Below, in pieces: positions 1-7,489 of a stretch of 13,763 bases of DNA. Position 1 is the first letter of the stretch, and each line of letters opens with the position of its first letter. This DNA is from Gammaproteobacteria bacterium. GTDB taxonomy: Bacteria > Pseudomonadota > Gammaproteobacteria > Steroidobacterales > MnTg04. Location: assembly GCA_027297845.1 (NCBI GenBank), contig JAPUHG010000154.1, positions 1 to 13,763 of the forward strand. Reading direction: 5' to 3'. The notes under the pieces are model-generated. The model saw only the letters and a program-made list of their open reading frames with translations. It ran no database searches and had not been told where the DNA came from. The position numbers were made by a program, and so were the translations under genes.

Positions 1-201
1 GCCGGCGTGTACCAGGCGTTTCTGCCGAGAGCACGGAAAATCTATCTGACCTGGATCGACGAAGATTTCGAAGGCGATACGTTTTTCCCCGAGCTCGATG
101 AGCAGGAGTGGCACGAAGAAGCCCGCGAGGATCACCGGGCAGATGACAGGAATCCATACGATTATTCTTTTCGGGTATTGAGAAAAGTCGGTGGAGCGTA
201 A
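1..201 (+). CDS. folA: Dihydrofolate reductase, C-terminal part (5' truncated by window edge)
   Basis: Reduces dihydrofolate to tetrahydrofolate with NADPH in the cytoplasm. Only the last 66 codons are present and the frame is open to base 1, so the gene starts outside the window; the GTG at base 7 is an internal Val codon, not a start. The visible part has the C-terminal DHFR signature: a beta strand KIYLTWID, then the EGDTFFPE segment (E. coli has EGDTHFPD), then an acidic stretch ending in YDYSFRVLRK, which matches the final beta hairpin of the enzyme (E. coli ends SYCFEILERR). The stop is TAA at 199-201. The neighbourhood supports the call, because folA lies convergent to apaH in E. coli and relatives and apaH is present further right on the minus strand. 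No terminator-like hairpin follows it. Confidence 0.9.
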   Translation, partial: AGVYQAFLPRARKIYLTWIDEDFEGDTFFPELDEQEWHEEAREDHRADDRNPYDYSFRVLRKVGGA

Positions 202-248
202 AATCCGAGGCACCCAGCGGAAAACCGATATCCTGCGCTGCATTCGGC

Positions 249-278
249 TTGTTATCTCGTTTTGTTTGTGCAATTAAT
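249..278 (+). promoter_or_regulatory. Possible sigma-70-like promoter for the cysteine-rich protein gene
   Basis: TTGTTA at 249-254 could be a -35 box, followed by an AT-rich CAATTAAT block at 271-278 that could hold a -10 box (spacer 17 or 18). Matches to consensus are only partial. It is the most AT-rich spot in the 118-bp gap after folA and sits about 40 bp upstream of the next start codon. The rest of the gap shows only a short palindrome (TTGCGCAA). Confidence 0.22.
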
Positions 279-319
279 CGTTGCGCTTCTTGCGCAAAAT
301 ATTTAGCAGGTGAAAATAC

Positions 320-817
320 ATGGCTCGATTGCCTCTTTCCTTTGCAATTGGAGCTGCGATAGCCACAGCCATCATCTGGATGATTGCGCAGTCGATTGGA
401 AATGAGGCAAAGGACCTCGATCGGTCCACCGATTCAAGCATTGAATCGATGACGCTGACACGGGTTACACTAATTTCTGACGATCCCAACCCAATCGTCG
501 ATTGCACCGCGAAAATGGAAGGATTGACGAGGCTGCTGGAAGAGGCGCGATCCTGTGACGTTGATTCCGACTGCTCACTATTTACTCTTGGTTGTCCGTT
601 TGGATGTTCCGGCGCCGTTCGCTCAACCGAGATACCCCGTATCGAAACAAAGTATCAAATTTATGCAATGCAATGCCCAATCTGCATGTATCGCTGTCGA
701 AAGCCGGTTTTTGAACGGCACGCGGTTTGTGAGGAAAATCGATGTGTGGTCACCGCTGAGACGATTGAGACCTTAAGGGAGGAAACATTGAAACTGCTAA
801 AGAATGCCGGTGGCTAA
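320..817 (+). CDS. Hypothetical membrane-anchored, cysteine-rich periplasmic protein
   Basis: I do not recognise a family with confidence. The 165-residue product starts with a short basic N-terminus and one hydrophobic segment (about residues 7-26, containing FAIGAAIATAIIWMI) with no clear cleavage site, so it probably stays anchored with the rest in the periplasm. The C-terminal two thirds holds ten cysteines: 62, 79, 85, 92, 96, 119, 122, 126, 137 and 142. They include a CPFGC group, a CPICMYRC group and a final CEENRC. The pattern 'CxxDxDC ... C ... CxxNRC' resembles small secreted disulfide-rich domains in other bacterial proteins (recollection, not a search). The ATG at 320 has an AGCAGGTG ribosome-binding-like sequence about 8 bases upstream. 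It lies between folA and the S9-like gene on the same strand, but the gaps (118 and 184 bp) do not suggest tight co-transcription. Metal binding by the cysteines is an alternative to disulfides. Confidence 0.65.
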   Translation: MARLPLSFAIGAAIATAIIWMIAQSIGNEAKDLDRSTDSSIESMTLTRVTLISDDPNPIVDCTAKMEGLTRLLEEARSCDVDSDCSLFTLGCPFGCSGAVRSTEIPRIETKYQIYAMQCPICMYRCRKPVFERHAVCEENRCVVTAETIETLREETLKLLKNAGG

Positions 818-1001
818 GAAGTTGACATTCTGGCAGCGCTGCAATGGCAAGCTGCACGCCTATCCTTCAGCATGCATGATATCCATAGCCGTTGACTCTC
901 GGCCGCCCAGTTGCCATGGTATTGGCTGAATGTAGTTATGCCAGCCCATCATCGGACATTGTCCGGGTGGACTGGTAGAGGGCACCACACTGGGGGGGGT
1001 C

Positions 1002-2960
1002 ATGATCCGGGCTATCTTTTTGTCACTTTTTGCAGTGCTGGTTGCTACAACCAGTATTGCCGATGCCAGCACGGTCGAGGATTTTTTCCGTAACCGGGAA
1101 ATCAGCAACGTACAGTTGTCGCCTGACGGCGAGTACCTGACCGCGCTTGTCAGAACAGAAAAAAACCCGGGTGGCACAAATCTAATGGTGATGAATCTCG
1201 CCACCGGGAAATCGGAGGCGATTACCGGGTATGACGTTGCAGACATTGTTTGGTACTACTGGGCTGGCAAAAATCGAATCGTATTCATGCTTGCGCGTGA
1301 TGACGATGATCAATTCCGACAGTCGTTCGTAGTAGGCATATTCAGTATCAGCCCCGACGGGAAGAAATTCAGGCATTTGTACGGGACAGGGCTTGCCGCA
1401 ATCAAATACCAGCTGGAGGAACTTGACAGCTTGCCAAACGACGATAATCACATCCTCGTTCAACGGCGAGGAAAAGACCGTATGTTTCCCAATGTTTATC
1501 GATTGAATATAAAGAACGGAAAACTAAAAAAGATAACTCAAAACGAAAATGATGTGTTGAGTTGGATCGCGGATAACAATGGAGTTGTTCGTGTGGGTAT
1601 ATCGTCCGGATCTGACACCGAAGACCTGAATTATGAGCTTGTCTACAGATCCGATAGCAAAAGTTCCTGGAAGAGACTGTTCGAATTCTATGGCGAAACA
1701 TTTATGGTCTTTGGCTTCGATGAAACGAACAGCAGATTGTTTGTTGCTGCGCGCTTGGCTGGTGGTCGCTACAAACTCTATGCGATGGATCCCGAGACAG
1801 GCCAACTGGGTGAGCCAATCCTTGAAGATCCCGTGTACGACATTTACTACGAGTATTCAAACACGCCCCACCTGGTGACCACGGACGAAGGCAAGCCTGT
1901 CTATTTCGAATATATGCGGGATAGGCCCAGGCGGATTTTCTTCGATGCGAATTGGCAAATGCGGCAAAAAACTATCGATAAGGCATTGCCCGACACGGAA
2001 AATCGCATGGTTAGTTGGGACCGCGACGAAAAACGATTCCTGATTTTTTCGTACAGCGATCGCGACGAAGGGTCTTACTATTTGTATGACGAAAAAGAAA
2101 AGAGCGTCAGGTTTCTGATTGCGATCTCACCTTGGCTGGACAGCGAAAATCTTGCCAATACCGAACCATTCGAATATGAAGCACGGGATGGTCTGAAACT
2201 ATACGGAAATATTACCAGAAAGACTGATATCCCGGATGAACCGGCTCCCACGATCATAATGCCGCATGGCGGCCCTTATGGAGTCAGGGATCAATGGGGA
2301 TTTGATAAGGAAGTCCAGTACCTGGCCAGTTTGGGATACACAGTGATCCAACCCAACTTCCGTGGATCTGGAGGCTATGGATATAAAGTCAGAATTTCCG
2401 GTTATCGCCAATTGGGACTACAAATGCAGGATGACGTGACGGATGTGACCCATTGGGCGATCGAAAATGGTATCGCGGATCCGCAGCGCATTTGTATATA
2501 TGGAGTCGGTTTTGGTGCTTATGCCGCGCTGATGGGAGTGGCGAAGAAACCAGGCCTGTACGCTTGTGCTATTGGCAGTGCAGGCGTCTACGATTTGGAA
2601 TTGGTGGCTCGAAAATATTCTCAGACCGGCGGGAGAAAGGGCTTTGGTCAGTTTAAAGCGTGGGGTGACGAAGTATTTGGCAATTTTAAGAAACATGCTG
2701 AGCGTTTGAGGGCCACATCACCTGTCACCTTGGTTCCACAAATCCAGGCGCCCGTACTCATTATTCATGGGTTAGAAGGCTCGTGGAACTCAATCCATAG
2801 CGACATAATGATAACCGGGCAGTTAAAACGGCACGACAAGAGATACCAGCACCTGGAACTCCAGTATGGAGGAGTAGGTTTTCTGACTGAGCAAAACGAA
2901 ATCGATCGCTATACTGTAATTGGTGAATTCCTTGGCGCCTATCTTGATGACGAGCATTGA
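1002..2960 (+). CDS. Secreted S9 (prolyl oligopeptidase-like) family protein, predicted catalytically inactive
   Basis: The 652-residue protein has a signal peptide (residues 1 to about 22, hydrophobic core IFLSLFAVLVATT, likely cleavage after ADA), a beta-propeller-like region with repeated SPDG/DPETG-type turns (about 35-385), and a C-terminal alpha/beta-hydrolase domain (about 400-652). The fold markers of S9 peptidases are clear: HGGP at 422-425 and NFRGSGGYG at 452-460. Length and order fit acylaminoacyl-peptidase-like S9 enzymes of the periplasm. The catalytic triad is not intact. The nucleophile elbow GxSxGG reads GVGFGA (501-506), with Gly503 in the Ser position. The Asp of HGxxD is Gly593. 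The His of GHGF reads GVGF, with Val625. It is therefore probably a non-hydrolytic peptide-binding or scaffold protein, although a relocated active site is possible. The ATG at 1002 follows a run of eight G bases (992-999) that may serve as a poor ribosome-binding site. It converges on the kynurenine operon, 41 bp from its end. Its codons are more A-rich than those of that operon. Confidence 0.88.
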   Translation: MIRAIFLSLFAVLVATTSIADASTVEDFFRNREISNVQLSPDGEYLTALVRTEKNPGGTNLMVMNLATGKSEAITGYDVADIVWYYWAGKNRIVFMLARDDDDQFRQSFVVGIFSISPDGKKFRHLYGTGLAAIKYQLEELDSLPNDDNHILVQRRGKDRMFPNVYRLNIKNGKLKKITQNENDVLSWIADNNGVVRVGISSGSDTEDLNYELVYRSDSKSSWKRLFEFYGETFMVFGFDETNSRLFVAARLAGGRYKLYAMDPETGQLGEPILEDPVYDIYYEYSNTPHLVTTDEGKPVYFEYMRDRPRRIFFDANWQMRQKTIDKALPDTENRMVSWDRDEKRFLIFSYSDRDEGSYYLYDEKEKSVRFLIAISPWLDSENLANTEPFEYEARDGLKLYGNITRKTDIPDEPAPTIIMPHGGPYGVRDQWGFDKEVQYLASLGYTVIQPNFRGSGGYGYKVRISGYRQLGLQMQDDVTDVTHWAIENGIADPQRICIYGVGFGAYAALMGVAKKPGLYACAIGSAGVYDLELVARKYSQTGGRKGFGQFKAWGDEVFGNFKKHAERLRATSPVTLVPQIQAPVLIIHGLEGSWNSIHSDIMITGQLKRHDKRYQHLELQYGGVGFLTEQNEIDRYTVIGEFLGAYLDDEH

Positions 2961-3001
2961 TCTGCCTGGTTGGTAACAAAAAAGATAACTAGACTAATCC
3001 C

Positions 3002-4363
3002 TCACTCAATAGGCTCGAGTTTCTCCGAGACAAGCTTGCCGGCATGCTCGAAATCGACTTCGTCTAACGATTTCTTGCCGGCGGTAAGCGCCCGCAGGAT
3101 CTCGAACTGAATCTCGCCGCGCTCCTGGGCCTTGGAATAGGGGATTTCGTGATGGAACATAACCATCGAGTAACGCGGTATAAACAGTTCCGGAAATTTG
3201 TTCTCCAGTTCGAACGCCAGTTTTTTCTGCAACAGGAAAATCGGGTCCGTGACGCTGTCGCGCATCTCCAGATAATTTTCCAGCGCCATATCGGCGATCG
3301 CATCGCAATTGGGTTTGCGCTGCTCGCTAAAACTGGCGAACGCAGTGCTCCAGTTGTCGCCGCACTGATCCAGTATGCGATCGAGTTCGAGACAGTCTTC
3401 GAAAGCGCAGTTCATGCCCTGGCCATGGAATGGCACCACGGCGTGCGCGGCATCGCCGAGCAGCAGAATCTTGTCCTTGTAGTGGTACGGATAGCTTCGA
3501 ATCGTGCCGAGTTCGCCGGCGGGGTTGGCGAAAAAATCTTTTTCGAGGTCTGGCAACAAAGGAATAACGCTTGGGAACTGCGACTGAAAAAAGAACCTGA
3601 CTTCCTCTGGTCCGTCGAGCTCGACGAAGCTGATCGGTCCTTCGCTTGGCAAAAACAGCGTCACGGTAAAATCACCACCGGGGTTGGGCAATGCGATCAG
3701 CATGAACCCGCCACGCGGCCAGATATGCAACGAATTCCCATCGATCCGGTGTTTGCCATTCTCATCCGCTGATATGCGAAGCTCCTTGTAGGCGTGTGGC
3801 AGTATTTCCTCGCGCGAATCGTAGCCGGAGTAATCCGACATCGTGCGTCGGACGACGGAACCGCCACCATCGGTAGCCATCACCCGCTCGGCAGTTATCC
3901 GCACGATGTCGTTGTCTTCTGATCGTTTGAATTCCATTTCGCAGCTCTCGGGGCTGAGCGAACACAAGCGGTGATCGAAATGAAATTCGACGCCATGTTC
4001 CTGTTCGGCCAGGTCCATCAGCCGCTTGTTCAGTTCGCCGCGCGAAACAGAGTAAATGACTTCGCCTTCTTTTTGTCCATACGGTTGCAGGTGCTGGCTG
4101 CCATCGTGCTCGTGGATCATTCGCCCGCGCATCGTGATCAACTGGTCTTCAATGACCGATAGCGCACCGGCCTCGCGCAGCGCGTTGATGCCACGCTCGG
4201 CGAGAGCCAGATTGATGGAGCGGCCCGCCGGTATATCGCTTTTGCGCATATCGGCGCGCAGTTCATAAACCGACACCTTGTGGCCCCGCTTTGCCATGTA
4301 GATCGAGAGCAACGGACCCGCGAGTCCTGCGCCGACGATGACCAGTTCCTTTTGATCACTCAT
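3002..4363 (-). CDS. kmo: Kynurenine 3-monooxygenase
   Basis: FAD- and NADPH-dependent hydroxylase converting L-kynurenine to 3-hydroxykynurenine. The 453-residue protein has the N-terminal Rossmann motif VGAGLAG (10-16), the family's GRSINLALAERG block (48-59), and the second FAD motif LLGDAAHAVVPFHGQGMN (about 301-318). A C-terminal segment contains PRYSMVMFHHEIPYSKA followed by RG, which is typical of KMO rather than generic p-hydroxybenzoate hydroxylase-like enzymes. Candidate substrate-binding residues Arg81 and Tyr95 lie in MRGRMIH and LQPYGQ. The length matches bacterial KMO. The ATG at 4361-4363 overlaps the kynureninase stop codon by ATGA, so translation is likely coupled. It is the last gene of the minus-strand operon; no T-rich hairpin is visible in the 41 bp before the convergent S9-like gene. 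KMO placed after kynureninase means the two enzymes that use or form 3-hydroxykynurenine are co-expressed. Confidence 0.95.
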   Translation of the reverse strand: MSDQKELVIVGAGLAGPLLSIYMAKRGHKVSVYELRADMRKSDIPAGRSINLALAERGINALREAGALSVIEDQLITMRGRMIHEHDGSQHLQPYGQKEGEVIYSVSRGELNKRLMDLAEQEHGVEFHFDHRLCSLSPESCEMEFKRSEDNDIVRITAERVMATDGGGSVVRRTMSDYSGYDSREEILPHAYKELRISADENGKHRIDGNSLHIWPRGGFMLIALPNPGGDFTVTLFLPSEGPISFVELDGPEEVRFFFQSQFPSVIPLLPDLEKDFFANPAGELGTIRSYPYHYKDKILLLGDAAHAVVPFHGQGMNCAFEDCLELDRILDQCGDNWSTAFASFSEQRKPNCDAIADMALENYLEMRDSVTDPIFLLQKKLAFELENKFPELFIPRYSMVMFHHEIPYSKAQERGEIQFEILRALTAGKKSLDEVDFEHAGKLVSEKLEPIE

Positions 4364-5646
4364 TCAAGGCACTCCCCAAGGCGTTCAACGAAACACCAGA
4401 CATCTGCGTGGCTATTGTAAAGAGGTACCGGCGCGGCGCGAATCACATCCGGTTCCCGCCAGTCGCAAATTACGTCCCTGGCGGTCAACGCATCGAAAAC
4501 TTCGCGGCGGCTCTCGCGATCGCCGTGTTGTCCGGTCAGACGGATGGAAAGCTGGCAGCCCCTTTTGACCGGCTCCTCCGGGGTCAGAATTTCGAGTTTG
4601 TCACCGAGTCTTTCCAGTAACAGTGTTTCCATCAACGCAGTCAGCGAGAGAGATTTCTCGCGCAACCGTTCCATGCCGGCTGTATGAAATATTTCCAATG
4701 AGGCGAGCACCGGCGCCAGCGCCAGGATCGGCGGGTTTGATATTTGCCAGCCCTCCGCGCCGGGCATCGGTTTGAATTCGGGTCCCATCTCGAAACGCGA
4801 TTCCTGGTCATGACCCCACCAGCCGGCAAAACGGGGCAACTGCCGGTCCTGGCCGTGTCGTTCATGGACAAAACAGCCGGCGACCGAACCCGGTCCGCTA
4901 TTGAGAAACTTGTAGCTGCACCAGGCCGCGAAATCGACGCCCCAGTCGTGTAAACGCAGCGGAATATTGCCCGCCGTATGGGCCAGGTCGAAAGCGGCCA
5001 GGCAACCCTTGTTGTGCGCCGCTTCGGTTATTGTGGCCATGTCGAAAACCTGGCCGGTGTAATACTGCACACCGGGGAGCATGATCAGCGCGATCTGCTT
5101 TCCCTGTTCATCGATGATGCGCAGCAGGTCTTCATCGCGAATGGTGTTCTCGCCATCACGAGGTGCGATTTCGAGCAAGTCGGTCGCCGGGTCCAGACCG
5201 TGAAAAAGGACCTGCGACTCCGCGGCGTAACGATCGGAGGGGAAAGCGCCTTTTTCGATCAACAACTTGCGGCGTTCGCCCTGCGGCCGGTAAAAACTGA
5301 CCATCATCAAGTGCAGGTTGACGGTCAGGCTGTTCATGTTGACCACTTCGGATGGTAATGCGCCGACCAGTTCGGCCGTGTGCTCGGTCAGGAAGCGGTG
5401 ATAGGGCATCCACGGGTGCCGTGAACGGAAATGACCCTCGACGCCCAGCCTTTGCCAGTCATCCAGTTCGTCGGCGACAATTTGTGTCGTGGTCTTTGGC
5501 TGCAGACCCAGCGAATGTCCGCAGAAATAAATCTGTGGCTTGCCGTCTTTGCCCGGCGGCAGATGGAACTGGTCGCGAAACGAAGCCAGCGGATCGCCGG
5601 CATCCAGTTTTCTTGCATCATCGAGAGTGAAAGACTGCTTGCTCAT
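4360..5646 (-). CDS. kynU: Kynureninase
   Basis: PLP-dependent hydrolase that cleaves 3-hydroxykynurenine (or kynurenine) to 3-hydroxyanthranilate (or anthranilate) and alanine. The 428 residues have the family landmarks in order: IYFCGHSLGLQP (39-50), the MNSLTVNLHLMM phosphate/PLP-binding stretch (104-115), AAFDLAHTAGN with the PLP-ring Asp220 and His223, the Schiff-base lysine in CSYKFLNSGPG (Lys246), and the GWWGH loop. The length is normal for bacterial KynU. The ATG at 5644-5646 is 18 bp after the cyclase stop codon and has only a weak ribosome-binding site. The stop overlaps the kmo start. With KMO and 3-hydroxyanthranilate dioxygenase in the same operon, the physiological substrate is most likely 3-hydroxykynurenine. 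Confidence 0.96.
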   Translation of the reverse strand: MSKQSFTLDDARKLDAGDPLASFRDQFHLPPGKDGKPQIYFCGHSLGLQPKTTTQIVADELDDWQRLGVEGHFRSRHPWMPYHRFLTEHTAELVGALPSEVVNMNSLTVNLHLMMVSFYRPQGERRKLLIEKGAFPSDRYAAESQVLFHGLDPATDLLEIAPRDGENTIRDEDLLRIIDEQGKQIALIMLPGVQYYTGQVFDMATITEAAHNKGCLAAFDLAHTAGNIPLRLHDWGVDFAAWCSYKFLNSGPGSVAGCFVHERHGQDRQLPRFAGWWGHDQESRFEMGPEFKPMPGAEGWQISNPPILALAPVLASLEIFHTAGMERLREKSLSLTALMETLLLERLGDKLEILTPEEPVKRGCQLSIRLTGQHGDRESRREVFDALTARDVICDWREPDVIRAAPVPLYNSHADVWCFVERLGECLE

Positions 5647-5664
5647 TCGTGTCAGCGGCCTGGG

Positions 5665-6447
5665 TTATTGTTCTTCGAGTGAATAAAGCCGGGGCCTGCT
5701 CGGTGCGGCATCCGCAACGAAGGGCGGCACCTGCAGATTGAGCAAATAAAAACCATCGGCGATATCGTCACCGGCGTATATCATTTCGGTAATCGTTCGA
5801 TCCGGGAAACGCGCCGATTCGAGATCGCGCGAATCCGCGTCCATGCCCCAGAAAATTCGGTGTGCCGCCAGCCGGCCCTGATCGTGGCTGCGATCGACCG
5901 ATGGCAGATCCGTCAGCAAATGCTCGTAACGCTCGGCGATCCAGGCCATGGCCTCACTGCTAAAGTAGGGCGCAACTTCGGCCGCGTGATCTTGGGTCTT
6001 TTTGTCTTGCGGGTTGGGCAGGGTGCGTACGATCAGTGCGTCGGCTTCGTTGGAAAAACCGGTCATTGCTTTGATGAGTTGCGCCGCCGTGATCACGCGA
6101 TCGCCGTCGCTTGCCGTTTCCGTGACAACGCTGACCAGCATCGCCGTCATCAGGCTGTCTTTGAGGCAGTCATGAAGCGAAACGCGCTGATCGGTGATGT
6201 GACCGACACATTCCGTGTGCGTGCCGTTGCAGTGGGGCACCAGGACGATTTCCTCGCAATTGCAGCTTCCGCCCGCGCGGGTATCGCCAACAAAACCATC
6301 GGACTCAAATGGATGAGAGGTAGCAATAGCCGCGCCGAAATGGCTGGGTTGCGGTCCGCTAAACTGCAACGGAATTGCGATATCGACTGGTTGCTGCAGA
6401 TCGGCCCTGAAGCGCTGGCCGGAACTGTCAAAAAAAACCTCCTTCAC
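5665..6447 (-). CDS. Cyclase-family (KynB-like) hydrolase, probable kynurenine formamidase
   Basis: Member of the metal-dependent 'cyclase' family that includes bacterial arylformamidase KynB. The metal-site signature HxGTHxDxxxH appears as HCNGTHTECVGH (72-83): His72, Gly75, Thr76, His77 and His83 are kept, with Glu79 where Asp is usual. In this operon the expected job is hydrolysis of N-formylkynurenine to kynurenine and formate, a step not otherwise supplied in the window; that role is inferred from context. At 260 residues it is longer than KynB (about 210) and has extra sequence around 105-200, so it belongs to a different subgroup. The start is GTG at 6445-6447, which overlaps the ACMSD stop (GTGA). 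The N-terminus up to VDIAIPL resembles other long cyclase-family proteins from memory, supporting this start. An unusual AAGGAGGT plus U-run lies just inside the coding region. Confidence 0.78.
   Translation of the reverse strand: MKEVFFDSSGQRFRADLQQPVDIAIPLQFSGPQPSHFGAAIATSHPFESDGFVGDTRAGGSCNCEEIVLVPHCNGTHTECVGHITDQRVSLHDCLKDSLMTAMLVSVVTETASDGDRVITAAQLIKAMTGFSNEADALIVRTLPNPQDKKTQDHAAEVAPYFSSEAMAWIAERYEHLLTDLPSVDRSHDQGRLAAHRIFWGMDADSRDLESARFPDRTITEMIYAGDDIADGFYLLNLQVPPFVADAAPSRPRLYSLEEQ
6437..6444 (-). promoter_or_regulatory. Strong Shine-Dalgarno-like sequence inside the start of the cyclase gene
   Basis: AAGGAGGT, a near-perfect anti-16S match, lies immediately 3' of the GTG start rather than upstream of it, and runs into eight U bases (6430-6437 on the minus strand). 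The only start-like codon at good spacing, TTG at 6429-6431, is out of frame with the cyclase. The octamer may hold or re-position ribosomes terminating on the ACMSD gene, or may be chance use of Lys-Glu-Val codons. Confidence 0.4.
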
Positions 6448-7475
6448 CGTGGTTTTCCCGCAGGTCTCAGGAACTGTTTCTTTTCGAGGTTCAACCAGCT
6501 CAGCGCGCTGCCATGCAACAGCCGGGCCGTGGTTTTTTCGTCGAGATTCATCGATTCGATCATTTTGCCGGGGACATGTTCGCCAAGCGGGAAAGGGTAA
6601 TCGCTACCCAGCGCAATTTGCTCGGCGCCCATGAGTTTGATCATGTAAAGCAACATGTCCGGGTCGTGTACCAGGGAATCGATATAAAACCGATCGATGT
6701 AGGAGCGTGGATTGATGTCGTTATCGACGGCGACCAGGTCCGGTCGTACATTGAAGCCATGCTCGATGCGGCCTAGCGTGGCCGGGAAAGCGCCGCCGCC
6801 ATGGGCAAAGGCGACTCGCAGCCGGGGCAGTCTTTCGAAAACGCCGCCAAAAATCATCGAGCAAATGGAAAGCGATGTTTCCGCCGGCATGCCGACCAGC
6901 CAGGGCAGCCAGTACTTGGACATGCGGTCCCGACCGAGCATCTCCCAGGGGTGGACGAATATCGCGGCGCCAATATCCTGCGCCGCCTCGAAAATCGGGA
7001 AGAGTCTCGGGTCATCGAGATTCCAGCCATTGATATGGGTGCCGATCTCGATCCCGGCCAGCCCCAGTTCCTTTACGCAACGCTCCATTTCTCCAATCGC
7101 CAGGTCGCTACTTTGCATCGGCACCGTACCCAGGCCGATGAATCGAGTCGGGTTTTCGGCGACCACGCCGGCAATATGCTCGTTCAACAGGCGGGACAGG
7201 TCGAGCGTGTCTTTTGGTCTCGCCCAGTAGCTAAACATGACCGGAACGGTAGACAGAACCTGCACATTGACGCCGTGATCGTCGCACTCGGACAGCCGTT
7301 CCTTCGAACTCCAGCAGTTCGACTCGATTTCGCGAAACGGTTTGCCTTCCAGCAGCATGCGTGCGCAACCGGGGCCGTGATGTTCGAGCTGCACGAAACC
7401 GCCATAGCCATACCGCTCTTTCAGGTCGGGCCAGTTCTCCGGAAGGACGTGCGTGTGTATATCGATTTTGAGCAT
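6444..7475 (-). CDS. 2-amino-3-carboxymuconate-6-semialdehyde decarboxylase (ACMSD), amidohydrolase family
   Basis: Zn-dependent, non-oxidative decarboxylase converting the unstable ACMS to 2-aminomuconate-6-semialdehyde. It competes with spontaneous cyclisation of ACMS to quinolinate. Using the ATG at 7473-7475 the protein has 343 residues and begins MLKIDIHTH, the usual ACMSD start. Metal ligands are the HxH pair His7/His9, His175 in HPWEM, and Asp292 in GSDYPFP; the catalytic-type His225 lies in AFAHGGGAFP. All sit within a few residues of their places in the Pseudomonas enzyme as I recall it. A GTG 14 codons upstream (7517) would overlap the dioxygenase gene by 28 bp and is less likely. 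The gene follows the dioxygenase by 14 bp, and its stop overlaps the next start. Other amidohydrolase-2 decarboxylases are possible on motif alone, but the context makes ACMSD nearly certain. The symbol nbaD or amnE is used in some species. Confidence 0.93.
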   Translation of the reverse strand: MLKIDIHTHVLPENWPDLKERYGYGGFVQLEHHGPGCARMLLEGKPFREIESNCWSSKERLSECDDHGVNVQVLSTVPVMFSYWARPKDTLDLSRLLNEHIAGVVAENPTRFIGLGTVPMQSSDLAIGEMERCVKELGLAGIEIGTHINGWNLDDPRLFPIFEAAQDIGAAIFVHPWEMLGRDRMSKYWLPWLVGMPAETSLSICSMIFGGVFERLPRLRVAFAHGGGAFPATLGRIEHGFNVRPDLVAVDNDINPRSYIDRFYIDSLVHDPDMLLYMIKLMGAEQIALGSDYPFPLGEHVPGKMIESMNLDEKTTARLLHGSALSWLNLEKKQFLRPAGKPR

Positions 7476-7489
7476 GGTCGCCGGGCCGG

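Noticed and set aside
833..842. Perfect palindrome GCAGCGCTGC after the cysteine-rich gene, considered as a terminator
   Set aside because: The stem is only 5 bp with no loop, and no T-run follows it; a TTGACA at 822-827 also lacks a -10 partner.
860..1246. Minus-strand open frame (128 codons) over the gap before the S9-like gene
   Set aside because: It overlaps the signal peptide and start of the S9-like gene, and has no ribosome-binding site or recognisable domain.
2961..3001. Convergent gap considered for a bidirectional terminator
   Set aside because: No inverted repeat with flanking T-run or A-run is visible; only a short A-run is present.
3149..3772. Plus-strand open frame (207 codons) opposite kmo
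   Set aside because: Antisense to a clearly recognised monooxygenase and lacking plausible composition.
5860..6600. Plus-strand open frame (246 codons) opposite the cyclase gene
   Set aside because: Antisense shadow; the minus strand carries the metal-binding motif and fits the operon by start and stop overlaps.
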